From NCBI GenBank assembly GCA_030220185.1, contig JASPKZ010007283.1, forward strand, positions 496,001 to 560,000: 64,000 nucleotides of DNA, written 5' to 3'. The stretch is from Diploptera punctata. Lineage: Eukaryota; Arthropoda; Insecta; Blattodea; Blaberidae. Numbering within the stretch: the first letter of the stretch is position 1; every line of letters starts with the position of its first letter. Below are positions 32,998 to 43,830 of the stretch, one piece after another. The notes beneath the pieces are model-generated. The model saw only the letters and a list, made by a program, of their open reading frames with translations, did not search any database and was not told the DNA's origin. The translations under genes and the position numbers were made by a program.

Positions 32998-35373
32998 TGA
33001 TGACTAGGAAATCTGATCACAATCTATACCATAAAATAAGTATGAAAATAAGTTTCATTGGTTTGGACATTGCCTTTTTGAAGAATTGTAAAAAAGAATC
33101 AGTTTTTCCAAAGTTCATTCAAGTAAATGTATCAAAAAATTGTAGAAACAGAGAGAGAGAATAACCAAATTTACCAAACAAAAGTGGCTAGATTCCGAAA
33201 TTAAATACCTTTATTCGGAAGAGGAGCAGATTGGAAATTCAATCTTATAAACTATGGAAAACATTAACAGCACATCTTACCGAACTGGAATTTTTAGACT
33301 GGTGTGAATTTCAGAGAAATATGTTTCGATCGATCAATTTTAAGGTTCAGAAAAAACGTTCTTCCCAACAGATTAAATTGAAAAAACTTATTGATCGCAG
33401 GGGAGGGTCCGGGGTATGCTCCGATAGGGTCAGTATTGTTGAGAATCTCTCTTCACAAACCTTTAATGACCAAGAACTGCAGTTGTTAAATAAAGGCCTA
33501 AAATTTGCTTTACCGGATCACAATTCTGAAATTGAAAATGTTATTGCTGGCATCGAATCTTCAATCAAACATTTTAATGAACCCACAAAACAATATATCA
33601 GAGAATTTAGCAAACAGATCGTTACGAAGAATTTGGCTACTACTAAGAAATCATCAAATAGCACTGATATACAAAACAAGAGAGTCATTAAAGGTTTGAG
33701 AAGAAGGGATTGCTTTTACATGAAAGCTGATAAAGGGAATAGGGTCGTTGTCTTGGATAAACAGGACTACTATGATCGTGTTAATGATATGATTAATGGT
33801 GGTCCTTACCAGTTGGTTAATAAAAATCCATTACCTAAAATGATCAGGGACGTAACTAATGTTGTGAATTCGTGCAATCATCTGGTTACTAAAGAATTAA
33901 AACGCAAATTGCATATTTCGAATCCTCTGGTACCTAAATTGTACTGTTTACCAAAAATACACAAACCAGGAAAATTAGTTAGACCTATAGTTTCAGCTAT
34001 ATCTGCACCCACTTATAATATTTCTAAATGGTTGAGTTGTGAGTTTGGTAATCTTCCCCTACCACAGCCCGGCTTTGCTGTTAAGAATTCGTTGGAATTC
34101 ATTGAGAAAACCAAGAACATCGAGCTGAAGGATGGAGAGATTTTGATTTCTTTTGATGTGAAATCTCTCTTTCCTAGTATACCTATACCTCAGACGCTGA
34201 GTTTCTTGGAAGACCTACTACTACAGAATAAATTGGAGCCCCATATTGTCAATCAATATATCAAGTTAACGGAACTTTGCATGAATCAGAACATTTTTCA
34301 ATTTAACAATAAGTTTTATGAACAAAAGGAGGGAACGGCAATGGGTAATTCATTGTCTCCTTTCCTAGCTGATCTTTTTATGAGCAGATTTGAGACGGAG
34401 CTTGGGAAGGAATTAGATTACTTTCCAAGGTCTGGCTCAGATATGTTGACGACATTTTTGCTATTTTTGACACCAAAAAATGCAATGTACAGGAATTTGT
34501 TGAAATATTAAATGACCGAACTCCCAGCATAAATTTTACGTATGAAGAGGAAGGAGAATGGAAGGCTGCCTTTTTTAGATATGATAATAATTAGAAACAA
34601 TTATAGATTGGAATTTGATATTTATAGAAAATATACCAGTACATTTAGATATATCCCGGCAGATTCTCACCATTGTAATCAACATAAAATGGCCAGTTTC
34701 AATTTTTTAGTTCACCGTCTTATCACTTTTCCGTTAAGTAAAAATAGATATAATAAGGAATTACAAACCATTAAAGATATAGCTAAGTGTAATGGTTTCA
34801 ATGGAAATATTATTGATAAGTTGATTCGTAAATTTGAATTTAGAAAACTTGTTATGGATTCTACAGCTTTCCATTCTCCTATTAATAAAGCATAATTTTG
34901 CTATTATGCCGTACGTTCCCTCTTTAACTAGAGGTTTGAACAAGATATTCAAAGGACTAGATACTAAATTGATTTTCACTTCCACTTTGACATTAAATAG
35001 TTTACTTGGAAACCCTAAAGATAAAGTCGATTGTATAGAGAAATCCGGGATTTATGAAATTGCATGCAATGACTGTGACTTGAAATATGTTGGGCAAACC
35101 AGAAGATCCATTTTAACCAGATTTAATGAACATATTGCCCATTTCAGACTCAACAGAATTGAAAAATCTGGAGTTGCCCAGCATATTTCTGAGTACGGTC
35201 ACGCTATCAACAAAAGTAATCTTAGGCTGGTTCGTTCGGTCAGGGATTTCAAATTCCTTAACGTCCTTGAAAGTTTGGAAATTTATAAAAATAAGGATAA
35301 AATAATGAACAAAGACAAAGGCCCTATTCCGTACAGCCCCCTCTTTTCTCTAATTGATAAAAAAGAGGATTAG
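32998..35373 (+). pseudogene. PLE family P copy P5, full length, several frameshifts
   Basis: Reads as P2 from MMTRKSDHN to the C-terminal DKKED, but with small indels: +2 in the GA run near 33160, +1 near 33218, -1 near 34430 (just before YVDD), +1 near 34551 and +1 near 34891. The longest frame (33231-34511) holds the N-terminal region and RT up to 'DYFPR'. The preceding leader (about 32600-32997) matches those of P1 and P2. Confidence 0.92.
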
Positions 35374-35482
35374 TTTTATTATGTTTTACTTTCACTTGTG
35401 AATGATTGCGTCATGTGACGTAGTTTGTTTTTAACTGAATTTGTATCTTTATTTTTTATCTATATTGTCTTCAGTCAATATC

Positions 35483-35525
35483 TGGTCTTGAGAATGACAG
35501 CTTGGCTGTAGAAACTAGTTGACCA
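35483..35525 (+). ncRNA. Hammerhead ribozyme with U3-A8 core pair, copy P5
   Basis: Stem I TGGTC (35483-35487)/GACCA (35521-35525), five perfect pairs directly abutting the core. First core block TTGAGAA (35488-35494): against CUGANGA only positions 3 (C to U) and 8 (G to A) differ, and these two pair with each other in the folded ribozyme. Stem II ACAGC/GCTGT with loop TTG, closed by T-A with a bulged G. Then GAAAC (35511-35515), TA, GTT (cleavage after 35520). An outer 10-bp stem CAGTCAATAT/ATATTGACTG (35472-35481, 35553-35562) encloses the whole. Confidence 0.65.
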
Positions 35526-35580
35526 TTTTAAACATTTATTGGTGAAATGGGCATATTGACTGTATATATATTTTAATATT

Positions 35581-35717
35581 GTTTGTTTTAGTAAGTCACT
35601 TGTTGAGTAAATTAATTTTACTTAGATAACGGTTTGTGTAAAGAGAATGCTTTTTGAAAATTGTTTTAATTCAACGTTATGTAGAAAAACGTACTTCTTT
35701 CTATATTTTATACATAC

Positions 35718-35753
<36 letters not shown>

Positions 35754-35933
35754 GCCTTCCTTTGGCCAGCAACCAATCGAAGGGACTATTTTAATGCTTT
35801 CAAGTCTTATACGAGAATTTCCCGGAAGGATGCTGGAGGGAAAATTTTGTATAGGATCGTAACAGGCCTTGGCCTAATACTTGGAAGGAAGAAGAAGATA
35901 TATATATAGCCTATATATATACTAGCTAATACC
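35581..35933. repeat. Right half of segment M2 plus a short retroelement tail
   Basis: 35581-35752 restores the array M block interrupted by the PLE cluster and ends in (CATA)n/(TA)n. 35753-35900 is an insertion ending GCCTAATACTTGGAAGGAAG, a string that recurs at about 62068-62090; it looks like the tail of a non-LTR element. Confidence 0.55.
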
Positions 35934-36820
35934 CGGCATGCGCTGCTACGCCTGAATAAATGAAAATTAATGTTATTATGTTTAGTTAAATAAGTGAGAG
36001 GAAAAATTATTATAAAATTATTTTTTTTAGATACCCGGTGTTCTTCGTGAAACTACTTATCCCCATCATCTTGACATAAATGAGCTGAAATACAAAAATT
36101 AATGAGTTTTATGTTCAGTTAAATAAGTAGCAGGAAACATTTATATCGTAATTAAATTTAGATACCCCGTGCTGTTTACCCGGCGTTGTCCGGGAATTTA
36201 CTCATCCCGATCTTCTTGGCAAAATGAGCTGAAAGACAAAAATGTAATGTATTTCTTATGATTAGTTGAATAAGTGAAATGAGAAATTATTATAAATGCG
36301 CATCATAATTATTTTAAAAATACCCGACAATCTACTTATCTCGATCTTCTTGGCATAAATGAGCTAAAAGGCAAAATACGTTATTGTGAGTTATCCGTAA
36401 AACAATACCCACCATGTGCTGTCAAGCTTGCAAAGGAATCTACGTACTTGTCTCGTTTTTCTTGGCATCAATGAAAGATAAAGTGGTTATCGTGAGTTAT
36501 CCGTAAGAGATAAACATATGCTGTCAGGAACTTTTTTGTAGAGTTTTTTGAGATATTCAATTCTTTGTACATTGTCTTCGTCTATTTGTTATGGTTTAGG
36601 CAGCGTAAGCCTTTAATCGTACAAAGGGTTACTTTTTTCACGTTTTCCAGTACAAAAGGGCGATTTTTATGGGTGTAGGAGTTGAGTATCACAACTTTCT
36701 CAATGCCTATGTTCATCCCGGGAATCTCCTGAACACTGCAAAAAAACCCATCAAAATCGGATCAACGGTATGGCCGCTCATAAAGTACGAACAGACAAAC
36801 AAACATTCTTATATATTAGA
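35934..36820 (-). mobile_element. Helitron-like Y2
   Basis: Minus-strand element from TCTAATATATAAGAATG (36820) to ...GGTATTAGCTAG (35934). 887 bp. Same block order as Y7. Confidence 0.65.
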
Positions 36821-36828
36821 TATTAGTC

Positions 36829-37025
36829 GTTCAAAATATCTCTGCAGGCGGAAGAATTGCGAAGCTTTCTTTGTTGCTACACGTGACGTCATCTAAGGCA
36901 GTGTTCACTGTCAGCGTCCGACGTCCCGTCCCCCTCTGCGCTCAAAGATAGCAGCGTCACGTGTTCTATTCCTGCATAAACACGACTGCAGTGCCCTCCG
37001 TCAACAACTGCACTTACTCCTTGAA
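36829..37025. mobile_element. G+C-rich ~200-bp insertion, MITE-like
   Basis: Present only in this spacer. Ends are loosely inverted (CGTTCAA... at left, ...TTGAACGG at right, then a further TGCAG match). Holds CACGTGACGTCAT and TCACGTG strings. No gene. Confidence 0.35.
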
Positions 37026-37364
37026 CGGGTAATAATAAACATTTCAATATCCTTAAATGAAAGTAAATAAAAAAAATATATCTTACCTAGAAACTAAATC
37101 AAATTAATTAATTTATTATTTAATCAATTAAAAATAAAAACAAATATCATGTTGTTTAAAGTTATTATAATAGAGCTCTTATTATAATAAAGCTCTCTAC
37201 TGTCAAAATATAATAATATTTTTTAATTGAAGAAAATGATAATTTATGTACCACATGTATCTACTTAATCTGCTGGGAACTTAAGAAGCTGAGAATTCGG
37301 CTGTACCGAAAATTGAAGCCAACTTGCCCTAACGTATTTGGGACACAAATCCTTCTTCTTCAGT

Positions 37365-37399
<35 letters not shown>

Positions 37400-37422
37400 C
37401 TAATAATACTACTACTACTTTA
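37026..37422. repeat. Spacer S3 of the macro-array
   Basis: Same blocks as S2 ('ttacctagaaactaaatcaa', 'ctacttaatctgctggga', 'tgtaccgaaaattgaagcc'), then (TA)n and ACT repeats before X3. Non-coding. Confidence 0.7.
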
Positions 37423-37659
37423 TCTAGTACATAAAAATGAATGTTTGTTTGTTTTTTCTTACATTATGCGCGGTTATACTGTTGATCCGATTGTGATGTG
37501 GTTTTTGCAAAATATTCAGGAGATTCCCGGGATGAACATAGGCTATAAGAGAGTTGAGATACTCAAATCCTACACCCTTAAAAACACCCTTTGTAGTGAA
37601 AAACGTGAAAAAGTCCCCTTTTTTTAACCTTTAAATGTTTTACGCTGCCTAAGCATTAG

Positions 37660-37708
<49 letters not shown>

Positions 37709-38186
37709 GGGTGTGTGTATTGATTTAATAAATAATATATATCTGCTACGCAACATTTAACGTTTTATTAAAAATATAAATTTCGTAAGAAAGCAATAAC
37801 AAAAAAATGACGTAATAATAACTTAAGTTGCGGAGCAACGCCACTGATGTGAAAATGAAAAAGTAAGTTTTTATTTCGAATTCGATAAATTATAAATATT
37901 TCACAGATTAAATCTATGTATAACCGTAAATTTGTAAAGTGAACAATGCACAACTCTTCCTGTATCAAGTAAATACTAAATACATTTAGAAATACCATAT
38001 TTATCATAGATTAAATGTTTGAAAATATATTAGGTGTTGAATGCTAACTGCTTACACATTATAACACATTTAAATTTAAAATTTCAAATGTTCTGTTATA
38101 TATATATATATTTTTAGATAAGTATATGTTATCCTAATTACTAACGTAACATTGAAATAAATATTATTCCTGCTTGTAATTATATG

Positions 38187-38223
<37 letters not shown>

Positions 38224-38343
38224 CTCCTCCCATCTTTCGTATTTTTTAAAATAAATCGAATATTAATGCATAAACGACGTATTTGTGACAAACTTAAAAA
38301 AAAAGGAAGTGTGCTAGAACTTCGGCCGCTGTGCGACCACTAG
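37423..38343 (+). mobile_element. Helitron-like X3 (uninterrupted copy)
   Basis: 921 bp, TCTAGTACATAAAAATGAATG to hairpin CGGCCGCTGTGCGACC and CTAG, followed by T. Contains two long (TA)n tracts (37663-37703, 38188-38220). The simplest copy for defining X. Confidence 0.68.
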
Positions 38344-38583
38344 TTATAATAATTATAATAATAATAAAAATGAAAAGTTTATTTTTAAAAGTCCTTTTGA
38401 ATATTTAAATATAAATTTAAAAAAAAAATCATTCATTGTTTGTTTTAGGAAGTTACTTTGTTGAGTTCATTAACTTTACTTGGATAACAGATTCTGTAAA
38501 CAGAATGCTTCTTAAAAATTGTGTCATATCAATGTTATATAGAACAATTTACTTCTTTGTATATTTTATATATATATATATAG
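38344..38583. repeat. Middle segment M3
   Basis: Array M block: (ATA)n start, 'cattgtttgttttaggaag', 'tacttctttgtatatttta'. No coding potential. Confidence 0.65.
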
Positions 38584-38685
38584 CTAGTTAATTAATAATT
38601 GGCATGCGCTGCTACGCCTAAATAAATGAAAAGTGATGTTATTATGTTTATTTGAATAAGTAAGAGGAGAATTAACTATAAATAA

Positions 38686-38724
<39 letters not shown>

Positions 38725-39510
38725 CCGTGCTGATTGGTGTTGACCGGGAATCTACTTATCCCGATCTTCTTGACATACATGAGCTGAAATACGAAAATTA
38801 ATATGTTCTCTGTAGAGTTATACATGTAGATGGAAACATTTATATCGTAATACTTTTAGATACCCCGTGCTGCTTACCCGGCGTTGTCCGGGAATCTACA
38901 CATCCCGATCTTCTTGGCATGAACTAGCTGAAAGACAAAAATTTAATATATTTCTTATGATTAGTTGAATAAGTTAGATGAGAAATAATTATAAATGTGC
39001 ATCATAATTATTTTAAAATTATCCGAGAATCTATTTATCTCGATCTTTTTGGTATAAGGGAGCTAAAAGAAAAAATACGTTATTGAAAGTTATCCGTAAA
39101 AGAATATCCGCAACGTGCTGTTAAGCCTGCACAGGAATCTACTTAGTTGTCTCGATTCTGTTGGCATTAATTACAGAAAAAAATGGTAATTGTGAGTTAT
39201 CCGTAAGAGATGATGTCGCGAAATTTTTGTAGAGCTTTTTGAGATATACAATTCTGTGTATATTAATTTTGTGAATTTGTTATGGTTTAGGCAGCGTAAG
39301 ACATTTAAGGCCCCAAAGAGTTTCTTTTTTCACGTTTTCCACTACAAAGAGCGATTTTAAGGGTGTAGGAGTTGAGTATCACATCTCTCTTATCGCCTGT
39401 GTTCTTCCCGGGAATCTCCTGAACACTTTGCAAAAAACCCATCAAAATCGGATCAAAAGTATGGCCGCGCATAAGTACGAACAAACAAACATTCATTTTT
39501 ATATATTAGA
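38584..39510 (-). mobile_element. Helitron-like Y3
   Basis: Minus, from TCTAATATATAAAAATGAATG (39510) to CTAG (38584). A (TA)n tract at 38690-38722 replaces part of the 3' region. Confidence 0.63.
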
Positions 39511-39888
39511 TAATAAACATTTGAATAACCTCATTCTACTTAAATGAAAGTAAAAACGAAACAAAAAATCCAATCTATCTTACCTAGAAAACAAATCAAA
39601 TTAATTAATTAATTATTTAACCAATCAAATTTTTTTTATAAAAATTACATCATGTTGTTTAAAATTATTATAATAGACGGTTGATAGAAACTCTCTCCTG
39701 ACAAAATGAAATATTTTTTTTTTTCATTGAAGAAAATAATAATTTATATACCACCTGCATTTACTTAATCTTCTGGGAAATTAAGAAGAGCAGAATCCAT
39801 CTGTACCGAAAATTGAAGCCAACCTCCCCTAACGTTTTTGGGACACAAATCATTCTTCTTGAGTACAATATATATATATATATATATA
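39511..39888. repeat. Spacer S4, left part
   Basis: Standard spacer blocks; its (TA)n tract is the target of mariner 2. Continues at 41231-41259. Confidence 0.68.
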
Positions 39889-41228
39889 CAGGGCAAGTCA
39901 AAATGTTGTGCAGGTTTTCAGAAATTTATTATGTGAAATGTAATGAACATATAATATTGTGAGACATATTGTATGAAAGGTAAACTCTCAAAGTTTTTTT
40001 TTAAATATTCACAGATGTTCTATGTGAGCGCCTTTTGTTACACGACAGATGTCAAGCCGATATTCAATCTCCTGCCAAACTTTCTGTAGCAGTCCGCGGT
40101 CGATATCAGCAATGGCTGCTGTGATGCGGGCACGCAGTTCATGCAGTGTTGTTGGAAGTGGTGGTACGTAAACATGATCCTTTACAAGACCCCACATGAA
40201 GAAATCACACGGGGTTAGATCTGGTGAACGAGGTGGCCAATGAATGAGTTGTTGATCACCCTGAGATGCACGGCCTATCCAGCGTTGTGGTAAAGCCGTA
40301 TTCAAATGGTCTCGAACACTGCCATGGTAATGTGGAGGGGCACCATCCAACTGCAGAATGAAATCTGGACTATCCGCTTCAAGCTGCGGAAGGAGCCATT
40401 GTTGTAGCATATCAAGGAAAACATGTCCGTTCACAGTACGTTCATGAAAGAAAAAGGGCCCATAAACCTTTGCATGGGAAATGGCACAAAAGACATTCAC
40501 TTTCGGAGAATCGCGTTGATGTTCCAGAGTTGCATGGGGGTTACCAGTTCCCCAAATCCTTACATTGTGTATATTCACTTTTCCTGAAAGGTGGAAAGTC
40601 GCTTCATCACTGTAAACTACCCTCTCATGGAACTCATTCTCTTCCATTAATGCGAGAAAATCAACACAGAAGGACGCTCGCAAAGCATAATCGGCGGGTT
40701 TTAAGGCTTGAACCAGTTGCAAGTGGTAGGGTTTCATCTGTAAACGTTTCCGGAGAATCCGCCATACAGTTTTTGTGGTAGTTGAAGTTCTGTCGCTCCC
40801 CGGTAGGTGGATTTCTGTGGACTCCGCACGAAGCATGTGCGAACGCGTTCGACTGTCTCTTCACTCGTCGACGGACGGCCAGTCGATTTTCGTTTACAGA
40901 TACAGCCTGAATCCCTAAATTGTGTGTACCACTTACGAATGGATCTCCCATCCGGCGGGTCTTTATCGTATCTGGTACGGAAATGTCGTTGAACACTAGT
41001 CACAGAGTTGTTTACATGGTAATCAAGCACACAGAAAGTTCCCCAGTCAACGCCATTTTCCTTTACTGCTCTGCTGTTGACATCTTGCGGGTGAACGCGG
41101 AACTTTAGAAGTGGACAACAAAACTTTGAGAGTTTACCTTTCATACAATATGTCTCACGATATTATATGTTCATTACATTTCACATAATAAATTTCTGAA
41201 AACCTGCACAACATTTTGACTTGCCCTG
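39889..41228 (-). mobile_element. Full-length mariner-type transposon 2
   Basis: 1340 bp, flanked by TA (39887-39888, 41229-41230) in a (TA)n tract. TIRs are 109 bp (39889-39997, 41120-41228), start CAGGGCAAGTC, and differ by about one base, so the insertion is young. Different family from mariner 1: the TIR sequences are unrelated beyond CAGGG. Confidence 0.93.
40009..41144 (-). pseudogene. Mariner-type transposase, DD41D spacing, one frameshift
   Basis: N-terminal DNA-binding part in one frame ('VTSVQRHFRTRYDKDPPDGR', 'SIRKWYTQFRDSG', 'GRPSTSEETVERVR'); after 'ATELQLPQK' the frame shifts by one (near 40770) into 'TVWRILRKRLQMKPYHLQLV'. Catalytic blocks: 'VVYSDEATFHLSGKVN', 'LQLDGAPPHYHGSV', 'PPRSPDLTPCDFFMWG', with 41 residues between the second and third Asp. 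It ends 'KGAHIEHL', like mariner 1 ('AGAHIEMW'). Apart from the single-base lesion it looks complete. Confidence 0.9.
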
Positions 41229-41490
41229 TATATATACTAATACTTCTGCTACTACTTCATCTAATATGTAAGAATGTATGTTTGTTCGTACTTTATGCGC
41301 GGCCATACCGTTGGTCCGCTTGAAATGGGGTGTTTTGCAAAATGTTCAAGAGATTCCCAGGATGAACATAGGCTATAAGAGAGTTGAGTTACTGAAGTCC
41401 TAAACTCCTAAAAAAAACACCCTTTTTATTGGAAAACGTGAAGAAGTCCTTTTTTTACCCTTTAATTGACTTGCGCTGCCTAAACATTAG

Positions 41491-41550
<60 letters not shown>

Positions 41551-41893
41551 CAGGATTTTAATATCATAATAAATATGAAAGTTAATAATTTTTTATTTTA
41601 AAATTCTATTAATATTCAAAATAACTTAAATAAATAAAAGCATCTAAATAATTCATTGTTGTTTATTGTTGAATAAAAATGTCTCAGTAACAATTGAATA
41701 AATTGTATTACGTAACAGTCTTTATAAAGAATGCTTTTAAAATTGTTTTAAGTCATTGTTGTCAGAATTATAAAGCTTTCTGTTATAACTGTAATAAGAA
41801 CACCTGCTTAACTTCATATTTTTAAATGAAAGTATACTAAATTCTGATTGGATGTTAAAACAATTAACTTTTTGATTTAACAAATCAAATTTA

Positions 41894-42232
41894 ATGGAAT
41901 ATATACAGAGACTTAGATCTGCTGAAATGATATATCTTCGGAGGACTGCAGGATACACACCACTAGATCACAAAAAAAATGAAGACATCTTAGAAGAATT
42001 ACACATGGAATCTTTAGAAAACAAAATTTCTGATTATAAGTCAAGATGGATACAACATGTTCACCGAATGGAAGATCACAGAATACCCAAACTAATGTTA
42101 AGATATCAACTTGCAGGAAGAAGAAGACCAGGACGTCCACTCAAAAGACTTCTGAATGGTGTTTCTCTTGAGGCCGAAACAGGTCAACAAATGGCCTAAA
42201 TTCGTGAATGTACTATGATGATGATGATGAAA
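41894..42232 (+). mobile_element. LINE-2, 5'-truncated copy
   Basis: Plus-strand C-terminal LINE fragment, 'IQRLRSAEMIYLRRTAGY', 'WIQHVHRMEDHRIPKLMLRY', 'GRRRPGRPLKRLLNG', ending 'GQQMA*' and a (ATG)n tail. Nearly identical to 16803-17290. The upstream MEY codons belong to flanking DNA. Confidence 0.88.
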
Positions 42233-42993
42233 ATTAGAAATGAATTACACTATTCGTTCTTCATATAACTTTCCACAAAGATAGAAGGAAGAAGAGTTCT
42301 CAAGATAAAATGTAATATTTAATACAAGAATAACTGATTCCAGAAATAAAATAATATATTTTAATTGATAGTGAAGAATAATACCACTTAAATTTACTTA
42401 ATCTGCTGGGAACCTACAAAGTGAGTAAATGTGAAATTATTTCTTCAAGAAACAATTTTTTATGATTGTGAAGTGTTTTCCTATCCTGTGTACCAACTTC
42501 CGACCCTAAGAAGAGAATCCAGCTCTACCGAAAATCAAACCCAACCTGAAACAGTAATTATTTTGAGACACCAATCCTTCAAAATGTTACTACAACATCG
42601 GGCATGAAAAGAATTACTTCTTCAATATATATTTCCGCTACGCAACATTAAACGTTTTATTAGAAATATAAATTACGTTACAAAGCAATAACAAAAGTGT
42701 TGACGTAATAATAACTTACGTTGCGGAGAAACGCCACTGAATGAGAAATTGAAAAAGTAAGTTTATAATTTGTATTTAATATGATATGAATCTTTCACAG
42801 ATTAAAACTATTTATAAACGTACATTTGAGGAATGTATCACATTGCAACTCTTCTTTTATCAGGTAGATAATAAATACATTTAGAAATACCATATTTATA
42901 ATAGATTAAATGTTTGAAAATATATTACGTGTTCTAAGTTAACTGCTGACTCATTATAACAAATTTAAATATAAAATTTGAAATGTTCTGTTG

Positions 42994-43034
<41 letters not shown>

Positions 43035-43035
43035 A

Positions 43036-43254
43036 ATTGAAAGTACAGCCTTTATTGGATAAGGTCACGAATTCAGACAGAAATGGATTAATCATATGGA
43101 TGGAATGTGTAAGGAGAGATATCCATTGTTAGCAAGAAATTATCAAGCAAGAGGAAGTCGTGATGTTGGACGACCTAGAAGACGTTGGGCTGATGCATTA
43201 TGAAGTCGGAACGGGCAATTGCCTAATCCCTGGAGTGATGATGATGATGATATA
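43036..43254 (+). mobile_element. LINE 3'-end fragment
   Basis: Reads 'RQKWINHMDGMCKERYPLLA', 'RDVGRPRRRWADAL*' and then a (GAT)n tail. The W..H..M and GRPRRRW pattern marks the C-terminal tip of a non-LTR element related to LINE-2. Confidence 0.72.
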
Positions 43255-43329
43255 TATATATATATATATATATAATTACAAACGTACCATTGAAGTAAAT
43301 ATTACTCCTGCTAGTAATTATATAAATAT

Positions 43330-43365
<36 letters not shown>

Positions 43366-43375
43366 GTAATGGATA

Positions 43376-43440
43376 TCACACTGAGGTACAGACTCAGAGT
43401 TCCGGGTTCGAATCCCGTCCAGGCATTTATTTTTCTTATC
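43376..43440 (+). mobile_element. SINE-4 3' fragment
   Basis: B box (GGGTTCGAATCCCG) and the SINE-4 tail 'caggcatttatttttcttat' between (TA)n tracts. Confidence 0.55.
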
Positions 43441-43445
43441 ATACC

Positions 43446-43478
<33 letters not shown>

Positions 43479-43594
43479 TATTCCTCCTATCTACCGTGTT
43501 TATTAATAAACCTAATATTATTGTGCATAAATGACGTATTTGTGATAAACATAAATAAGATGTGCTAGAATTTCGGTCGTTGTGCGACATCTAG

Positions 43595-43830
43595 TATAAT
43601 AAAGATGATGATGATATTAATAAATATGAAATGTTTGTACTTAAAAATCCTTTTTTAATGTCCACATATAAATTAAAAAAATACATTCATTGTTTGTTTT
43701 AGTAAGTTACTTGTTGAGTAAATTAATTTTACTTACATGATGGTCTGTATAAAAAAGATTGCTTTTTAAACACTGTTTTAATTCAAGGTTATATAGAAAA
43801 ACGTACTCCTTTCTATATTTTATATATATA
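43595..43830. repeat. Middle segment M4
   Basis: Array M block ('cattgtttgttttagtaag', 'tactcctttctatattttat'). Non-coding. Confidence 0.65.

Larger units (their letters stand above)
24143..35580. mobile_element. Penelope-like family P cluster: three minus, two plus copies, head to head
   Basis: Five near-identical copies (about 99%) inserted in segment M of array unit 2; flanks join to the normal M sequence ('ttcattgttt' on the left, 'attgtttgttttag' on the right), suggesting a short ATTGTTT-type duplication. P1, P2 and P3 run tail to head on minus with a period of 3011-3012 bp. P3 is cut in the RT region at 31936 and joined head to head to a 5'-truncated plus copy P4, followed by full-length P5. 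Both outer edges are 3' ends. Such tandem and inverted arrays are characteristic of Penelope-like elements. Confidence 0.93.
41260..43594 (+). mobile_element. Helitron-like X4, interrupted by older array sequence
   Basis: The X 5' part (41260 to about 41545) and the rest (about 42630-43594, ending hairpin CGGTCGTTGTGCGAC and CTAG) are separated by about 1.1 kb that reads as a diverged M block joined directly to a diverged spacer (S') with no Y between. This may be an ancestral unit or a recombination product across (TA)n. Confidence 0.58.

Noticed and set aside
43160..43369. Proteins rich in IYIYIY across (TA)n tracts (also 46122-46343, 51982-52200)
   Set aside because: Translations of TA microsatellites; no biological support.
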